64,000 nt of DNA, taken from assembly GCF_005233875.1 (NCBI RefSeq), contig NZ_SZPZ01000002.1:868001-932000 (forward strand), given 5' to 3'. This document shows, piece by piece, positions 36,393 to 45,424 of the stretch. Below the pieces are notes generated by a model that saw only the letters and a program-made list of their open reading frames with translations, made no database searches and was not told the DNA's origin. The stretch comes from Kribbella jiaozuonensis. Its GTDB lineage: Bacteria; Actinomycetota; Actinomycetes; Propionibacteriales; Kribbellaceae. Numbering within the stretch: position 1 is the first letter of the stretch; the number at the start of each line of letters is the position of its first letter. The translations under genes were made by a program, and so were the position numbers.

Positions 36393-36824
36393 ATGCAGTG
36401 GTACATCGACGTTCTGAAGAAGTACGCCGTGTTCGACGGCCGGGCCCGCCGCAAAGAGTACTGGATGTTCGTGCTCTTCAACGTGATCGCCTCGATCATC
36501 CTGTCCATCCTGGACAAGATCCTCGGGCTCGACTTCGGCTCGGGCTCGACCAGCTCGTCCGGCTGGTTGTCGACGATCTACAGCCTGGCGGTGCTGCTGC
36601 CCACGATCGGTGTGGCGATCCGGCGTATGCACGACACCGGACGTTCCGGCTGGTGGATCCTGATCAACCTGATCCCGTGTATCGGCTGGATCTGGTTCAT
36701 CGTCCTGGCTGCCCAGGAGGGCAACGCCGGTGACAACCAGTACGGTCCGGACCCGAAGGCGGCCGAGCGGTTCGGCGGCCCGGGGCAGACCGGTCCGGCG
36801 GAGCCGGGTTACCCGACCGTCTGA
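36393..36824 (+). CDS. DUF805 membrane protein
   Basis: A 143-residue DUF805 protein with about four hydrophobic segments. Typical residues are FDGRARRKEYWMFVLFNVI near the N-terminus and IRRMHDTGRSGWWILINLIP (about residues 70-89). A hydrophilic Gly/Pro-rich tail ends the protein. Role unknown; the family is common in single-gene units. A strong hairpin follows the stop. Confidence 0.88.
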   Translation: MQWYIDVLKKYAVFDGRARRKEYWMFVLFNVIASIILSILDKILGLDFGSGSTSSSGWLSTIYSLAVLLPTIGVAIRRMHDTGRSGWWILINLIPCIGWIWFIVLAAQEGNAGDNQYGPDPKAAERFGGPGQTGPAEPGYPTV

Positions 36825-36838
36825 GTCCAGACACAGCA

Positions 36839-36873
36839 GAAGGCCCCCGCGACAGCATGTCGCGGGGGCCTTC
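36839..36873 (+). terminator. Bidirectional hairpin terminator
   Basis: A perfect 16-base stem starts GAAGGCCCCCGCGACA (36839-36854) and ends TGTCGCGGGGGCCTTC (36858-36873), with a three-base loop. It lies between the convergent DUF805 and tldE genes, so it probably ends both transcripts. Confidence 0.85.
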
Positions 36874-36881
36874 TCCATGAC

Positions 36882-38285
36882 TCAGCTGGCCTGGCTGACG
36901 CTCGACATGTTGAAGTCGGGCACGAGCAGCGGCGGCGTCGCCGTCCGCGAGAAGTAGTCGCCCCACTCCCTCGAGTACGACGGAACCGTGGCGCCCGCGC
37001 TGGTGAACCGCGCGAGCAGGTCGACCGGGCTCTCGTTGAACCGGAAGTTGTTCACAGCGCCCGTCACCTCGCCGCCCTCGACCAGGTAGACACCGTCACG
37101 CGTCAGACCGGTGAGCAGCAGCGTCTGCGGGTCGACCATCCGGATGTACCACAGACACGTCACCAGCAGACCGTTGTCGAGCCCGGCAACGAGATCGTCG
37201 GTCGAGCCGGTGCCGCCGTCGACGGACACGACATAGTTTGCGATGTCGGGCGTAGCCGCCGGTACGCCGATCAGCTCCGCCGTGTGCCGGCTGGTCATCA
37301 GGTGCTCGAGCTTCCCGCCCCGGATCCAGTCCGTTGCCTGCAGCGTCAACCCGTTGTCGAACACGCTCGACGACCCGCCCGACGACCGCGCCACCGCGAA
37401 CGCGAACGCCTCGAGACCGGCCAGCGCCGGATCCGAGTGCATGCTCACGGGCTGCGATGACAGGGTGTCGCCGAGACGGGTGCCGCCGCCGGACTTCGAG
37501 AACACCGTCTGGCCGTCGAAGGCGTCGCGCCCGTCGAGCTGCCAGTACAGGTACGTCATCAGGTCCGCGACCGCGGCCGGCGGCAGGATCGTCGGGTGCC
37601 GGCCGGCGTCGACCGAGACCGTCCGGGACGCCCAGCCGAGTCGACGAGTGAGCTCGGTGTCGAGCGCGCCGGCGTCGACATCGGTGAAGTCACGGGTCGC
37701 CGTACCGACCCACGCCGAGTGGCTGAGGTCGGCGTTCTTGCCGGTCGAGGAGACGTAGCCGCGGGGGAGCGCCTGACGCAGCCGCAGTCCGGTCGACGAA
37801 CCGACGTACAGCGTGACGACCTCGTGGTTGGCGAACCCGTACAACCGGCGCCGCTCGAGGTCCGCGCGCTTGAGCGACTCGCCGAGCGAGGGCGCGAACT
37901 TCTCGTAGACGCCGACCGTGGTCTCCTCGGGCTCGAGGTCCCAGTCGGCGCCGACTGTGCCGTCGACGAGGGGGCGGGCGTCCTCGGCCGGTCCGGCGGT
38001 CCGGGCGGTCGCGATCGCGGCGGACACGATCTCGCGCAACGAGTCTTCGGTGACGGACGAGCGGCCGATGACGCCGGCCGCCGTACCCTCGCCGGATCCG
38101 ACCGTGGCGATCACGGTCACGCTCGAGCCGCGCATCGCGCCGTTCGTGGTCAGGGTGTTGTTGGCCCAGCGCAGGTTCGTGCTGGAGGTCTCGGCGACGA
38201 GTACGACGCAGCCGTCGGCGCCCTCGGCCGCGGCCAGGGCCAGACCGCGCTCGATGGTGTCCTGGGGCGTGAGCTGAATCGTCAC
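36882..38285 (-). CDS. pmbA: TldE/PmbA-type subunit of the TldD-TldE protease
   Basis: A 467-residue member of the PmbA/TldE family, the non-catalytic partner of TldD. The pair matures modified peptides and degrades unstructured proteins in bacteria. Sequence features include [18 protein letters not shown], a central [17 protein letters not shown] block and a C-terminal FNMSSVSQA. It lacks the HExxxH of TldD. The GTG at 38285 overlaps the tldD stop by four bases, with AGGAGG close upstream; a longer reading frame upstream is antisense overlap with tldD and not coding. Confidence 0.9.
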   Translation of the reverse strand: MTIQLTPQDTIERGLALAAAEGADGCVVLVAETSSTNLRWANNTLTTNGAMRGSSVTVIATVGSGEGTAAGVIGRSSVTEDSLREIVSAAIATARTAGPAEDARPLVDGTVGADWDLEPEETTVGVYEKFAPSLGESLKRADLERRRLYGFANHEVVTLYVGSSTGLRLRQALPRGYVSSTGKNADLSHSAWVGTATRDFTDVDAGALDTELTRRLGWASRTVSVDAGRHPTILPPAAVADLMTYLYWQLDGRDAFDGQTVFSKSGGGTRLGDTLSSQPVSMHSDPALAGLEAFAFAVARSSGGSSSVFDNGLTLQATDWIRGGKLEHLMTSRHTAELIGVPAATPDIANYVVSVDGGTGSTDDLVAGLDNGLLVTCLWYIRMVDPQTLLLTGLTRDGVYLVEGGEVTGAVNNFRFNESPVDLLARFTSAGATVPSYSREWGDYFSRTATPPLLVPDFNMSSVSQAS

Positions 38286-39793
38286 CGGCCGGCCTCCTGC
38301 GTGGTGTTGAGAATGCGGACGCTGCGGAACAGCGCTGACGGGCAGCCGTGGGTGACCGCGCCGGACTGCGAGGGCTCGGCCTTGCCGCAGTTGAGCGCGC
38401 CGCCGAGCAGGTACGTCTGTGGGCCGCCGACTGCCTCCATCGAGCCCCAGAAGTCGGTCGTGGTGGCCTGGTACGCCACGTCGCGGAGCTGGCCGACGAT
38501 CTTGCCGTCGACGATCTGGTAGAACCGCTGACCGGTGAACTGGAAGTTGTACCGCTGCATGTCGATCGACCAGGACTTGTCGCCGACGATGTAGATCCCG
38601 TTCTTTACCCGGCTGATCAGCTCCTCGGTGGACGGGCCGTTCGGCGCGGGCTGGAGCGAGACGTTGGCCATTCGCTGGATCGGGATGTGGCCGGAGGAGT
38701 CGGCGTACGCACAACCGTTGGAGCGCGGGGTGCCGAGCAGGTCTTCGTTCTTCTTCGCCATCCGGCGGTCGACCTGGTACCCGACCAGGATGCCGTCCTT
38801 GACCAGGTCCCACTGCTGGCCGGCGACGCCCTCGTCGTCGTACCCGACGGTGGACAGGCCGTGCTCGACGGTGCGGTCGCCGGTGACGTGCATGACCGGC
38901 GAGCCGTACTTCAGCGTGCCGAGCTTGTCGGTGGTGGCGAAGCTGGTGCCGGCGTAGTTGGCCTCGTAGCCGAGGGCGCGGTCGAGCTCGGTGGCGTGGC
39001 CGATCGACTCGTGGATGGTCAGCCAGAGGTTCGTCGGGTCGATGACGAGGTCGTACTCGCCGGCCTCGACGGTCGGGGCGGCGAGTTTCTCGGCGAGCCA
39101 GCCGGGGATCTGGGCGAGCTCGTCGTCCCAGTTCCACCCGGTGCCGGTCATGTACTCCCAGCCGCGGCCGGCCGGTGGGGCGCAGGTCGACATCGAGTCG
39201 AAGCGGTCCTCGGCGACGGCGTGGGCGGTGAGGTTCGGGCCGATGCGGACGCGTTGCTGGGTGTACGACGTGCCGGCGGTGTTCGCGAAGTACTTGCACT
39301 CGTGGATGGTCGCGACGTGGACGCTGACGTGGGCGACGCCGTCGGCCTTGAGCAGGCGGTCGCTGTAGTCGGTGAGCAGGGCGACCTTGTCGGCGCGCGG
39401 GACGGTGAACGGGTCGATCTCGTACGACGAGATCCAGGTGACGTCGTCGTACGCCGGCTCGTCGGCGAGCTCGATCGTCTCGGCGTTGATCGGGCGGGAG
39501 ACCTGCGCCATGTTCACCGCCTGCTCGGCGACGCGGACCGCCTCGTCCTCGGTGAGCGCGACGCCGGCGGCGAATCCCCAGGTGCCGTCGTGGATCACGC
39601 GGACGGCGAGGCCGAGATCCTCGTCGTCCTTCGCGCTCTCCAGGACGCTGTCGCGCAGCGAGATCGACTCGGACCGGATCCGCTCGAGCCGGAACTCGGC
39701 GTACGTCGCGCCGAGGTCGCGGGCGCGCTGGAGCGCCGCTTGGGCGAGTTCATGACGGGGGAGGGCGAGGAAGCTCGCGTCAACTTCAGGCAC
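38282..39793 (-). CDS. tldD: TldD-family metalloprotease
   Basis: A 503-residue TldD protein. The zinc motif HESIGH (HExxxH) appears in LWLTIHESIGHATELDRALG (about residues 258-277), and a further Cys ligand lies in GGALNCGKAEPSQ near the C-terminus. It starts at GTG 39793, AAGG nine bases upstream; the N-terminus FLALPRHELAQAALQRARD matches the family. TldD/TldE cleave peptide leaders in modified-peptide pathways and gyrase inhibitors. No ribosomal peptide precursor was seen nearby, so the role is probably general. Confidence 0.93.
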   Translation of the reverse strand: MPEVDASFLALPRHELAQAALQRARDLGATYAEFRLERIRSESISLRDSVLESAKDDEDLGLAVRVIHDGTWGFAAGVALTEDEAVRVAEQAVNMAQVSRPINAETIELADEPAYDDVTWISSYEIDPFTVPRADKVALLTDYSDRLLKADGVAHVSVHVATIHECKYFANTAGTSYTQQRVRIGPNLTAHAVAEDRFDSMSTCAPPAGRGWEYMTGTGWNWDDELAQIPGWLAEKLAAPTVEAGEYDLVIDPTNLWLTIHESIGHATELDRALGYEANYAGTSFATTDKLGTLKYGSPVMHVTGDRTVEHGLSTVGYDDEGVAGQQWDLVKDGILVGYQVDRRMAKKNEDLLGTPRSNGCAYADSSGHIPIQRMANVSLQPAPNGPSTEELISRVKNGIYIVGDKSWSIDMQRYNFQFTGQRFYQIVDGKIVGQLRDVAYQATTTDFWGSMEAVGGPQTYLLGGALNCGKAEPSQSGAVTHGCPSALFRSVRILNTTQEAGR

Positions 39794-39947
39794 GATGTCG
39801 ACCTTATACAGGGAACCCGACAAAGCTGGGCGGTGTAGTGACAATGACAAGAAACCGCCTCGCTCCGCTCGGCGGGCTGGGTTGAGGGGCCCGGCTCCCG
39901 AGTGGGGTGGGGGCTCGTTCGGCGGGGCTCCGCGGCTGGGTTGGTGG

Positions 39948-40505
39948 ATGGGAGGCGTGATCGGGCAGGGCGATGAGGCTGAGGTTTTGGCTCGGGTGCG
40001 TGGGGGAGATGGGGCCGCGTACGGCGAGTTGGTGGATCGGCATGCCCTGATCGCGAAGCGGACGGCGGTGTTCTTGGGGGCTGGGGCGGACGCTGATGAT
40101 GTGGTGCAGGAGGCGTTCGTCAAGGCTTATCGAGGGTTGGGTGGGTTTCGGGACGGGGCCGCGTTCCGGCCCTGGTTGTTGCGGATTGTTGCTAATGAGA
40201 CCCGGAACGCGGTGCGGGCTCGTGGGCGGCGGCTGCGGCGTGAGGAGCTGGCGGCGCCGTTGGACGTCGTGCTGGATCCGGCTGATGCCGCAGTGTCGCT
40301 GGAGCGTCGGACTGAGTTGCTGAACGCCGTGCGCACGCTCCCGGAGCCGATGCGGCTCGTGGTGACGTGCCGGTACCTGCTGGATCTGGATGAGCAGGAG
40401 ACCGCCGCAGTACTCGGCTGGCCGCGCGGGACGGTCAAGTCACGCTTGCATCGCGCGCTGGGAAGACTCCGCGACGCCCTACCGGACAAGGAGGTGCAGC
40501 GATGA
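39948..40505 (+). CDS. ECF sigma factor
   Basis: A 185-residue ECF sigma factor. Region 2 shows DADDVVQEAFVKAYRGLGGF (about residues 40-59) and RIVANETRNAVRARGR. Region 4 shows LDLDEQETAAVLGWPRGTVK-like (about 150-170). The ATG at 39948 is chosen because upstream codons run into the tldD region and lack sigma similarity; ribosome site weak. The end overlaps the next ATG, so it is coupled to a membrane protein that is likely its anti-sigma partner. Confidence 0.87.
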   Translation: MGGVIGQGDEAEVLARVRGGDGAAYGELVDRHALIAKRTAVFLGAGADADDVVQEAFVKAYRGLGGFRDGAAFRPWLLRIVANETRNAVRARGRRLRREELAAPLDVVLDPADAAVSLERRTELLNAVRTLPEPMRLVVTCRYLLDLDEQETAAVLGWPRGTVKSRLHRALGRLRDALPDKEVQR

Positions 40506-41158
40506 GCCTCGAAGACGAACTGCGGGCCGTCGGACGGTCTGCCGTCGTACCTCCGGTTGACGACACCCTGACAGCCACAGTGCTCACCCGCGTCGCCGAC
40601 ATCCCAGTCCGGAAGCGCCTCCGCGACAGGTGGCGTACCTTCCTGGCCGGCTTCCTTGTCATCCTCGCCGGCCTCGCACTAACCCCACCAGTACGGGCGA
40701 CCGTCGCCGAGTGGCTGCGGATCGGCGGAGTCCAAGCGCAGCCTGTCGGCACCGGCCCGAGTACTGCGCCTCCAGTGCCGACCGTCGGAAGCCACCTGTC
40801 GCTGGAGCAAGCCGCGCAAACAGCCGGCTTCACCCCGAAGCTTCCGAAGCAGCTGGGTGCACCCACCGGCGTAGAAGCGTCGAAGGGGTTCGTCGCGACC
40901 AGCTGGACCGGTGTGCGGTTGGAGCAGTTCCAGACCGGCATCGATCCGCTGTACATGAAGCGGTACTACGGCAGCCTCGAGTACGTCGAGGAGATCAACG
41001 CGTTCTGGTTCAAGACCCCGCACGACCTGGTGCTGGTGAACAAACACGTCGTACGGATCGCCGGCCCCACGCTGGTCTGGGAGCGCGACGGCGTGACCTT
41101 CCGCCTCGAAGGCGTCGACAAGGCACGGGCAATAGAACTGGCGAGCGGAACCTCCTGA
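40502..41158 (+). CDS. Probable anti-sigma membrane protein
   Basis: A 218-residue protein with one membrane helix (about residues 46-65, FLAGFLVILAGLALTPPV), a 45-residue cytoplasmic N-terminus, and an extracytoplasmic domain of 150 residues. Its place, overlapping the ECF sigma gene by four bases, points to an anti-sigma role. No zinc-binding HxxxCxxC is present, so it would belong to another anti-sigma class. Confidence 0.65.
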   Translation: MSLEDELRAVGRSAVVPPVDDTLTATVLTRVADIPVRKRLRDRWRTFLAGFLVILAGLALTPPVRATVAEWLRIGGVQAQPVGTGPSTAPPVPTVGSHLSLEQAAQTAGFTPKLPKQLGAPTGVEASKGFVATSWTGVRLEQFQTGIDPLYMKRYYGSLEYVEEINAFWFKTPHDLVLVNKHVVRIAGPTLVWERDGVTFRLEGVDKARAIELASGTS

Positions 41159-41196
41159 TCACCGGCGGTGTAACCACCAGTGGAAGGAGCGCCGCC

Positions 41197-41823
41197 ATGA
41201 TCCGTCGTACTCTCGCTTTGGTCGTAGCACTGTTCGCCTTCACCGCACTCCCGGCTCACGCAGGAGGTCCCACCAGCGTCCTGCTCAGCGCACCGCCCAA
41301 CGTCACTGCCGTCGGTTACGACGACACGCGGTACTACGAACTCCAGAACCTGATCCAAACCCCGTCCACCGCCGATCCAGGCAGCGAGATCCACAGCATC
41401 GGCAAGTTCGTCCGCGCGACCTGGCTGATCCATGACATGAGCGTGTGGCGGATCGACATCGTCTACCCGGACGCGCCCGGCGGTCCGTGGATCTCGACCG
41501 AGGAGTTCATGGACGGCACCAAGCCCGCCAAGCCGACCTGGCACCGCGCGGCCGATCCGGAGCGGCTGCTCGAGGTGCTCCGCTCGTTCCGGATCCTGGA
41601 CGGCAAGTTCGACGGCGGCCCCACCCTCGACGACGGCTACTCGGTCGCCGACGCGCCCGTCACGACACCCGCACCGACACCCGCACCGGCACAGTCCCAG
41701 GTGGCGACCACCAACGTCTTCACCGGCTGGCGCTGGATCATCCCCGGCGTCCTGATCGGCGCAGCGGCCGCAGTCCTCGCCGTCCGCCTGTTCCCGAAGC
41801 GCCGCTGGGAGCTGATCGACTAA
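41197..41823 (+). CDS. Secreted/membrane protein of the sigma operon
   Basis: A 208-residue protein with a signal peptide (MIRRTLALVVALFAFTALPAHA) cut after AHA and a C-terminal membrane helix (about 176-197). Between them, a Pro/Thr linker (TTPAPTPAPAPAQSQ-like, about 153-168) follows a globular domain. No family recognised. GGAAGGAG lies before the ATG. Possibly a target or sensor of the adjacent ECF system. Converges on the nucleotidyltransferase gene with a four-base overlap at the stops. Confidence 0.72.
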   Translation: MIRRTLALVVALFAFTALPAHAGGPTSVLLSAPPNVTAVGYDDTRYYELQNLIQTPSTADPGSEIHSIGKFVRATWLIHDMSVWRIDIVYPDAPGGPWISTEEFMDGTKPAKPTWHRAADPERLLEVLRSFRILDGKFDGGPTLDDGYSVADAPVTTPAPTPAPAQSQVATTNVFTGWRWIIPGVLIGAAAAVLAVRLFPKRRWELID

Positions 41824-42500
41824 ATCGTCGCTCCGAGCTCGAAGCCCGCAAACAGCCGTCCACCGTACTCAGCGAGGATGTGGTCCACGGCAACCACCAG
41901 CCGGTCGTCCTCCGCCCGTACGCCGTCCATCAACGCAGCAGCAAGCGCAGCGTCGTACGCCGACACCTCCCGCAGCAGCCCCTTGCCGGTGCCGGACCAA
42001 CGCCCCGCACCGGTCAGCAACAGCCTCGCCGCGTCCTGCCACAGCACCGACGCGATCGCCAGCCGCACGTCACCGGATGCATCCGACAGGTCGTCCAGCA
42101 GATTGGTGATCGTGTAGCGCAGGAGGTCCAGCTCGTCACCGGACAGCGGTCGAGGCCCAGCAGCCACCTCGGCCAGGTACTCCTCCTTCAACCGCACCCC
42201 AGACCCATCCGTGTCCAGCAGTACGACGGACTCCCCGACGAGCCGCATCATCGTCGGCTGGCGTCGCGCCTGGTCCTTGTCGGCGAAGTGACGCAGCGAC
42301 TTCTCGGTGTGCACGAACAGCTCGACCGGCCACCCGCCGTACTCCAGCGACTTCCGCATCGGCGCCGGGGGACCGTCCAGCAGCACAGTGATGTCCAGGT
42401 CGGACGTAGTACTCGCGTCACCGCGTGCCACGCTGCCGCCGAGCCAGGCGGCCCGGGCATCGGGATACGGCTCCAGTACGAGTTGGCGTGCGACGTCCAT
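41820..42500 (-). CDS. Nucleotidyltransferase-domain protein
   Basis: A 226-residue protein with the minimal nucleotidyltransferase motif GSVARGDASTTSDLDITVLL (about residues 22-41; GS...D-x-D). A third acidic residue lies in VELFVHTEKS, and a helical C-terminal half may serve as a substrate-binding HEPN-like domain. It could be a kanamycin-type nucleotidyltransferase or regulatory. The ATG overlaps the hydrolase stop (TGATG). Confidence 0.78.
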   Translation of the reverse strand: MDVARQLVLEPYPDARAAWLGGSVARGDASTTSDLDITVLLDGPPAPMRKSLEYGGWPVELFVHTEKSLRHFADKDQARRQPTMMRLVGESVVLLDTDGSGVRLKEEYLAEVAAGPRPLSGDELDLLRYTITNLLDDLSDASGDVRLAIASVLWQDAARLLLTGAGRWSGTGKGLLREVSAYDAALAAALMDGVRAEDDRLVVAVDHILAEYGGRLFAGFELGATI

Positions 42501-43351
42501 CAGGTCAGTGTCAGCCAACGCAGCAGTTCTCGGAACGCATTTGCCGGCGGGATGTGGCCGCCCACGTAGTACTTGCGCTCGGCGTGCGGTATCGCGGCGG
42601 ACAGGATGTCGATGTACTTGCCGGCGCGTTCGTCGGCCGAGCCGTGCCAGAGGCTGACCGGGACCCGGATGTCGCCCAGCTCGAAGCCCCACGGCGTGGC
42701 GAAGGCCACGTGGTCGTCCAGCCAGCCGTCGTGGCTGGTGACGAAGGTGGCGGTCAGCCGAGCCATCGCCGACGGGTCCTCCCGGGCCGGGGGACCGGGA
42801 TCAGCTCCTGGTTGAGGTGGGATCTCCGGGCCACCTGCCTCGACCGCAGCCATGATCGAGCGGGCCGTCTCCTCGAACCCGGGCCGGAGGTCGCCGTGCA
42901 CCGCCTGCCACGAGGTGCGGTTGCGGCGCGGGTCCGCGAGCTCTTCCTCCTCGGTCGGCTCCGGGCCGTCCACGATCGGCGGCGCGTTGCTGCCGATCAC
43001 CGCGCACCTCGTCACCCGGTCGGGCAACAGCGCAGCACACGCCAGGGCGTGCGGCCCGCCACCGGAGCCACCTGTGACGGCGAAGCGGTCCCATCCCAGC
43101 GCATCGGCCACCGCAGCAGCGTCCTCGGCCACAGACGCGACAGTCCGGCCTGGTTGGCGGGTTGACCCGCCGTAGCCGGGTCGGTCCGGGGTAGCCAGTC
43201 GCACACCGGACGACTCGATCGCCGCCAGCGCGTCCGGCCGCTTCCAACGGGTCGACGGGGTACCGCTGAACGAGAGCGCCGGCAGCCCGTCCTCGGCGCC
43301 GTCGAGGCTGTAGAGAACCATCCGCTCACCGATCCGCACCATGCTGTCCAC
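42500..43351 (-). CDS. Alpha/beta-hydrolase
   Basis: A 283-residue hydrolase. The nucleophile elbow is AVTGGSGGGPHALA (about residues 89-102, Ser in G-G-S-G-G). TPDRPGYGGSTRQPGRT provides the oxyanion side. The catalytic His lies in VGGHIPPANA near the end, and an acid is likely near WHGSADE. A cap of about 70 residues contains a Pro-rich stretch. Substrate unknown. Head of a two-gene minus-strand unit, with the nucleotidyltransferase downstream. Confidence 0.82.
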   Translation of the reverse strand: MDSMVRIGERMVLYSLDGAEDGLPALSFSGTPSTRWKRPDALAAIESSGVRLATPDRPGYGGSTRQPGRTVASVAEDAAAVADALGWDRFAVTGGSGGGPHALACAALLPDRVTRCAVIGSNAPPIVDGPEPTEEEELADPRRNRTSWQAVHGDLRPGFEETARSIMAAVEAGGPEIPPQPGADPGPPAREDPSAMARLTATFVTSHDGWLDDHVAFATPWGFELGDIRVPVSLWHGSADERAGKYIDILSAAIPHAERKYYVGGHIPPANAFRELLRWLTLT

Positions 43352-43496
43352 GAGCGGAGCGTAACCATCCCTGAACAGCTAACCGAATCCACAGTTACCA
43401 ACCCGAGATTCTCGGAATTCGAGATGCAACGGCGGTGGTGGAAGGATGCGGCCTAGGTTTTGTCGGCTGTAAGAAATCAACCAGTCGGGAGTGCTT

Positions 43497-44426
43497 GTGA
43501 GTTCCTCGGTCGCCGGGACCGTTTCGCCCACCCGGCAAGCGTTGCGCCGGCTGCGGCGTGACCGTAGCGCGCGGGTCGGCGTCGTACTGGTCGTCGTGCT
43601 GATCGTGATCGCGGCGGCCGCGCCGTTGCTGGTGCGGCTCTCCGGCCAGGACGCGACGACGTACCACATCGACCTGCTCGATCCGAACCGCGGGAACGCG
43701 CCGGCCGGTCCGCTCGGCGGGATCAGCGGCACGCACTGGTTCGGCGTCGAGCCGTTGACCGGCCGGGACCTGTTCTCGATCGTCGTCCTCGGCCTGCGTA
43801 CGTCGTTGTTCATCGCGGTCGTCGTCACCGCGATCACCACGATCGTCGGCACGCTGGCCGGCATCAGCGCGGCGTACTTCGGCGGCTGGTACGACGCGGT
43901 CATGTCGCGGCTGCTCGACTTCCTGTTCGGCTTCCCGCAGCTGGTCTTCATGATTGCCCTCGGCATCATCATCCCGGCCAGGTTCCCGCGCTGGCTGCTG
44001 CTGATCCTGGTGCTGAGCTTCTTCGGCTGGGCCGGCCTGGCCCGGCTGATCCGCAATCAGGCCCGGTCGCTGGTCACCCGCGAGTTCGTCGAGGCGGCCC
44101 GCAGCGTCGGCTCGACCGGCTGGATGGTCATCACCCGCGAGCTGCTGCCGAACCTGCTCGGCCCGGTCCTGGTGATCGCCACGCTGGCCATCCCCGGCTA
44201 CATCGGCGCCGAGGCGGCGCTGTCGTTCCTCGGCGTCGGCGTACCACCGCCGACACCGAGCCTCGGGCGGTCGATCTCGGACTCGATCGCCTGGGTGTAC
44301 ACCGGCGCGGACCCGTGGTTCCTGCTGTTCCCGGGCACGATGCTGTTCGTCGCCGTCCTGGGCTTCACGCTGCTCGGTGACGGCGTCCGGGACGCGTTCG
44401 ACGTCCGGTTGCGGAGGACGAACTGA
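43497..44426 (+). CDS. Peptide/nickel-type ABC transporter permease (DppC-like)
   Basis: A 309-residue permease with five to six membrane helices and the inner-membrane component loop EFVEAARSVGSTGWMVITRE (about residues 196-215), ending in typical GDGVRDAFDVRLRR. The GTG at 43497 is preferred over the GTG two codons upstream because GGGAG is better spaced. It is the first gene of a five-gene importer operon, in which permease C precedes B. Confidence 0.92.
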   Translation: MSSSVAGTVSPTRQALRRLRRDRSARVGVVLVVVLIVIAAAAPLLVRLSGQDATTYHIDLLDPNRGNAPAGPLGGISGTHWFGVEPLTGRDLFSIVVLGLRTSLFIAVVVTAITTIVGTLAGISAAYFGGWYDAVMSRLLDFLFGFPQLVFMIALGIIIPARFPRWLLLILVLSFFGWAGLARLIRNQARSLVTREFVEAARSVGSTGWMVITRELLPNLLGPVLVIATLAIPGYIGAEAALSFLGVGVPPPTPSLGRSISDSIAWVYTGADPWFLLFPGTMLFVAVLGFTLLGDGVRDAFDVRLRRTN

Positions 44427-45424
44427 TGCCCGACCTCGCCTGGTTCGTCTTCCGACGGCTGTTCGCGGCCGTGCTCGTGATGCTCGCGCTGAGCCTCGCC
44501 GTCTACCTGGTCTTCTACGCGATCCCCGCCGACCCGGCCCACCTGGCCTGTGGCAAGCCCTGTACGCCGGACCGCCTGGAGCAGGCGCGCCACTTCATGC
44601 AGCTCGACCAGAGCACCCTGCAGCAGTACCTGAGCTTCCTGAAGGGCATCTTCGCCGGCCGCACGTTCGGTGAAGGTACGGCGGCCGTGCACTGCAACGC
44701 GCCCTGCTTCGGGTACTCGTTCCCGCTGGCCCGCCCGGTCACCACGCTGATCCTGGACCGGCTGCCGGTCACCGCCTCGATCGCGATCGGCGCCGCCGTA
44801 CTGTGGCTGCTGCTGGGCGTCTCGCTCGGCGTCATCGCCGCGCTGAACCGCGGCCGCATCCTCGACCGGCTCGCGATCGGGGTCGCGCTGATCGGCGTGT
44901 CGACGCCGTCGTTCCTGCTCGGTCTGCTGGCGATCCTGGTGTTCGGCTTCTGGCTCAACATGGTCCCGGTCAACGGCTACGTCCCGCTCACCGAGAGCCC
45001 GGTCGACTGGGCCTGGCACCTGATCACGCCGTGGATCGTGCTCGCGGTCCTGCAAGCGGCGTCGTACATCCGGCTGACCCGGTCGCAGATGCTCGAGGAG
45101 CTGAACCTCGACTACATCACCACGGCCCGGGCGAAGGGCGCCGGCGAGCTGCGGGTGGTCGTGACGCACGGTCTCCGCGGCGTACTCGTGCCGGTCGTCA
45201 CGTTGTTCGGCCTGGATCTCGGCGGTCTGCTCGGCGGTGCGATCCTGACCGAGAAGGTCTTCAGCATGCAGGGCCTCGGCGATCTGCTGATCAGCGCGGT
45301 CGGTGCTCTCGACGTGGCCGTGGTCGTCGGCGTGACGCTGTTCTCGGCCTTCCTGATCATCCTCGCGAACCTGGTGGTGGACATAGTGCACGGTGTGCTC
45401 GACCCGAGGGTGAGCCATGGCTGA
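44426..45424 (+). CDS. Peptide/nickel-type ABC transporter permease (DppB-like)
   Basis: A 332-residue permease with six helices and a conserved EELNLDYITTARAKGAGELR (about residues 230-249) that contacts the ATPases. A periplasmic insert after helix 1 (about 25-100) contains two Cys pairs (LACGKPC and CNAPC), which is unusual in this family and may form disulfides. The ATG overlaps the preceding TGA; the stop overlaps the next gene by eight bases. Confidence 0.93.
   Translation: MPDLAWFVFRRLFAAVLVMLALSLAVYLVFYAIPADPAHLACGKPCTPDRLEQARHFMQLDQSTLQQYLSFLKGIFAGRTFGEGTAAVHCNAPCFGYSFPLARPVTTLILDRLPVTASIAIGAAVLWLLLGVSLGVIAALNRGRILDRLAIGVALIGVSTPSFLLGLLAILVFGFWLNMVPVNGYVPLTESPVDWAWHLITPWIVLAVLQAASYIRLTRSQMLEELNLDYITTARAKGAGELRVVVTHGLRGVLVPVVTLFGLDLGGLLGGAILTEKVFSMQGLGDLLISAVGALDVAVVVGVTLFSAFLIILANLVVDIVHGVLDPRVSHG

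Noticed and set aside
38348..39838. A 496-codon open frame on the plus strand across tldD
   Set aside because: Composition is the antisense of tldD (Val/Asp/Gly/Arg-rich) and no family residues appear.
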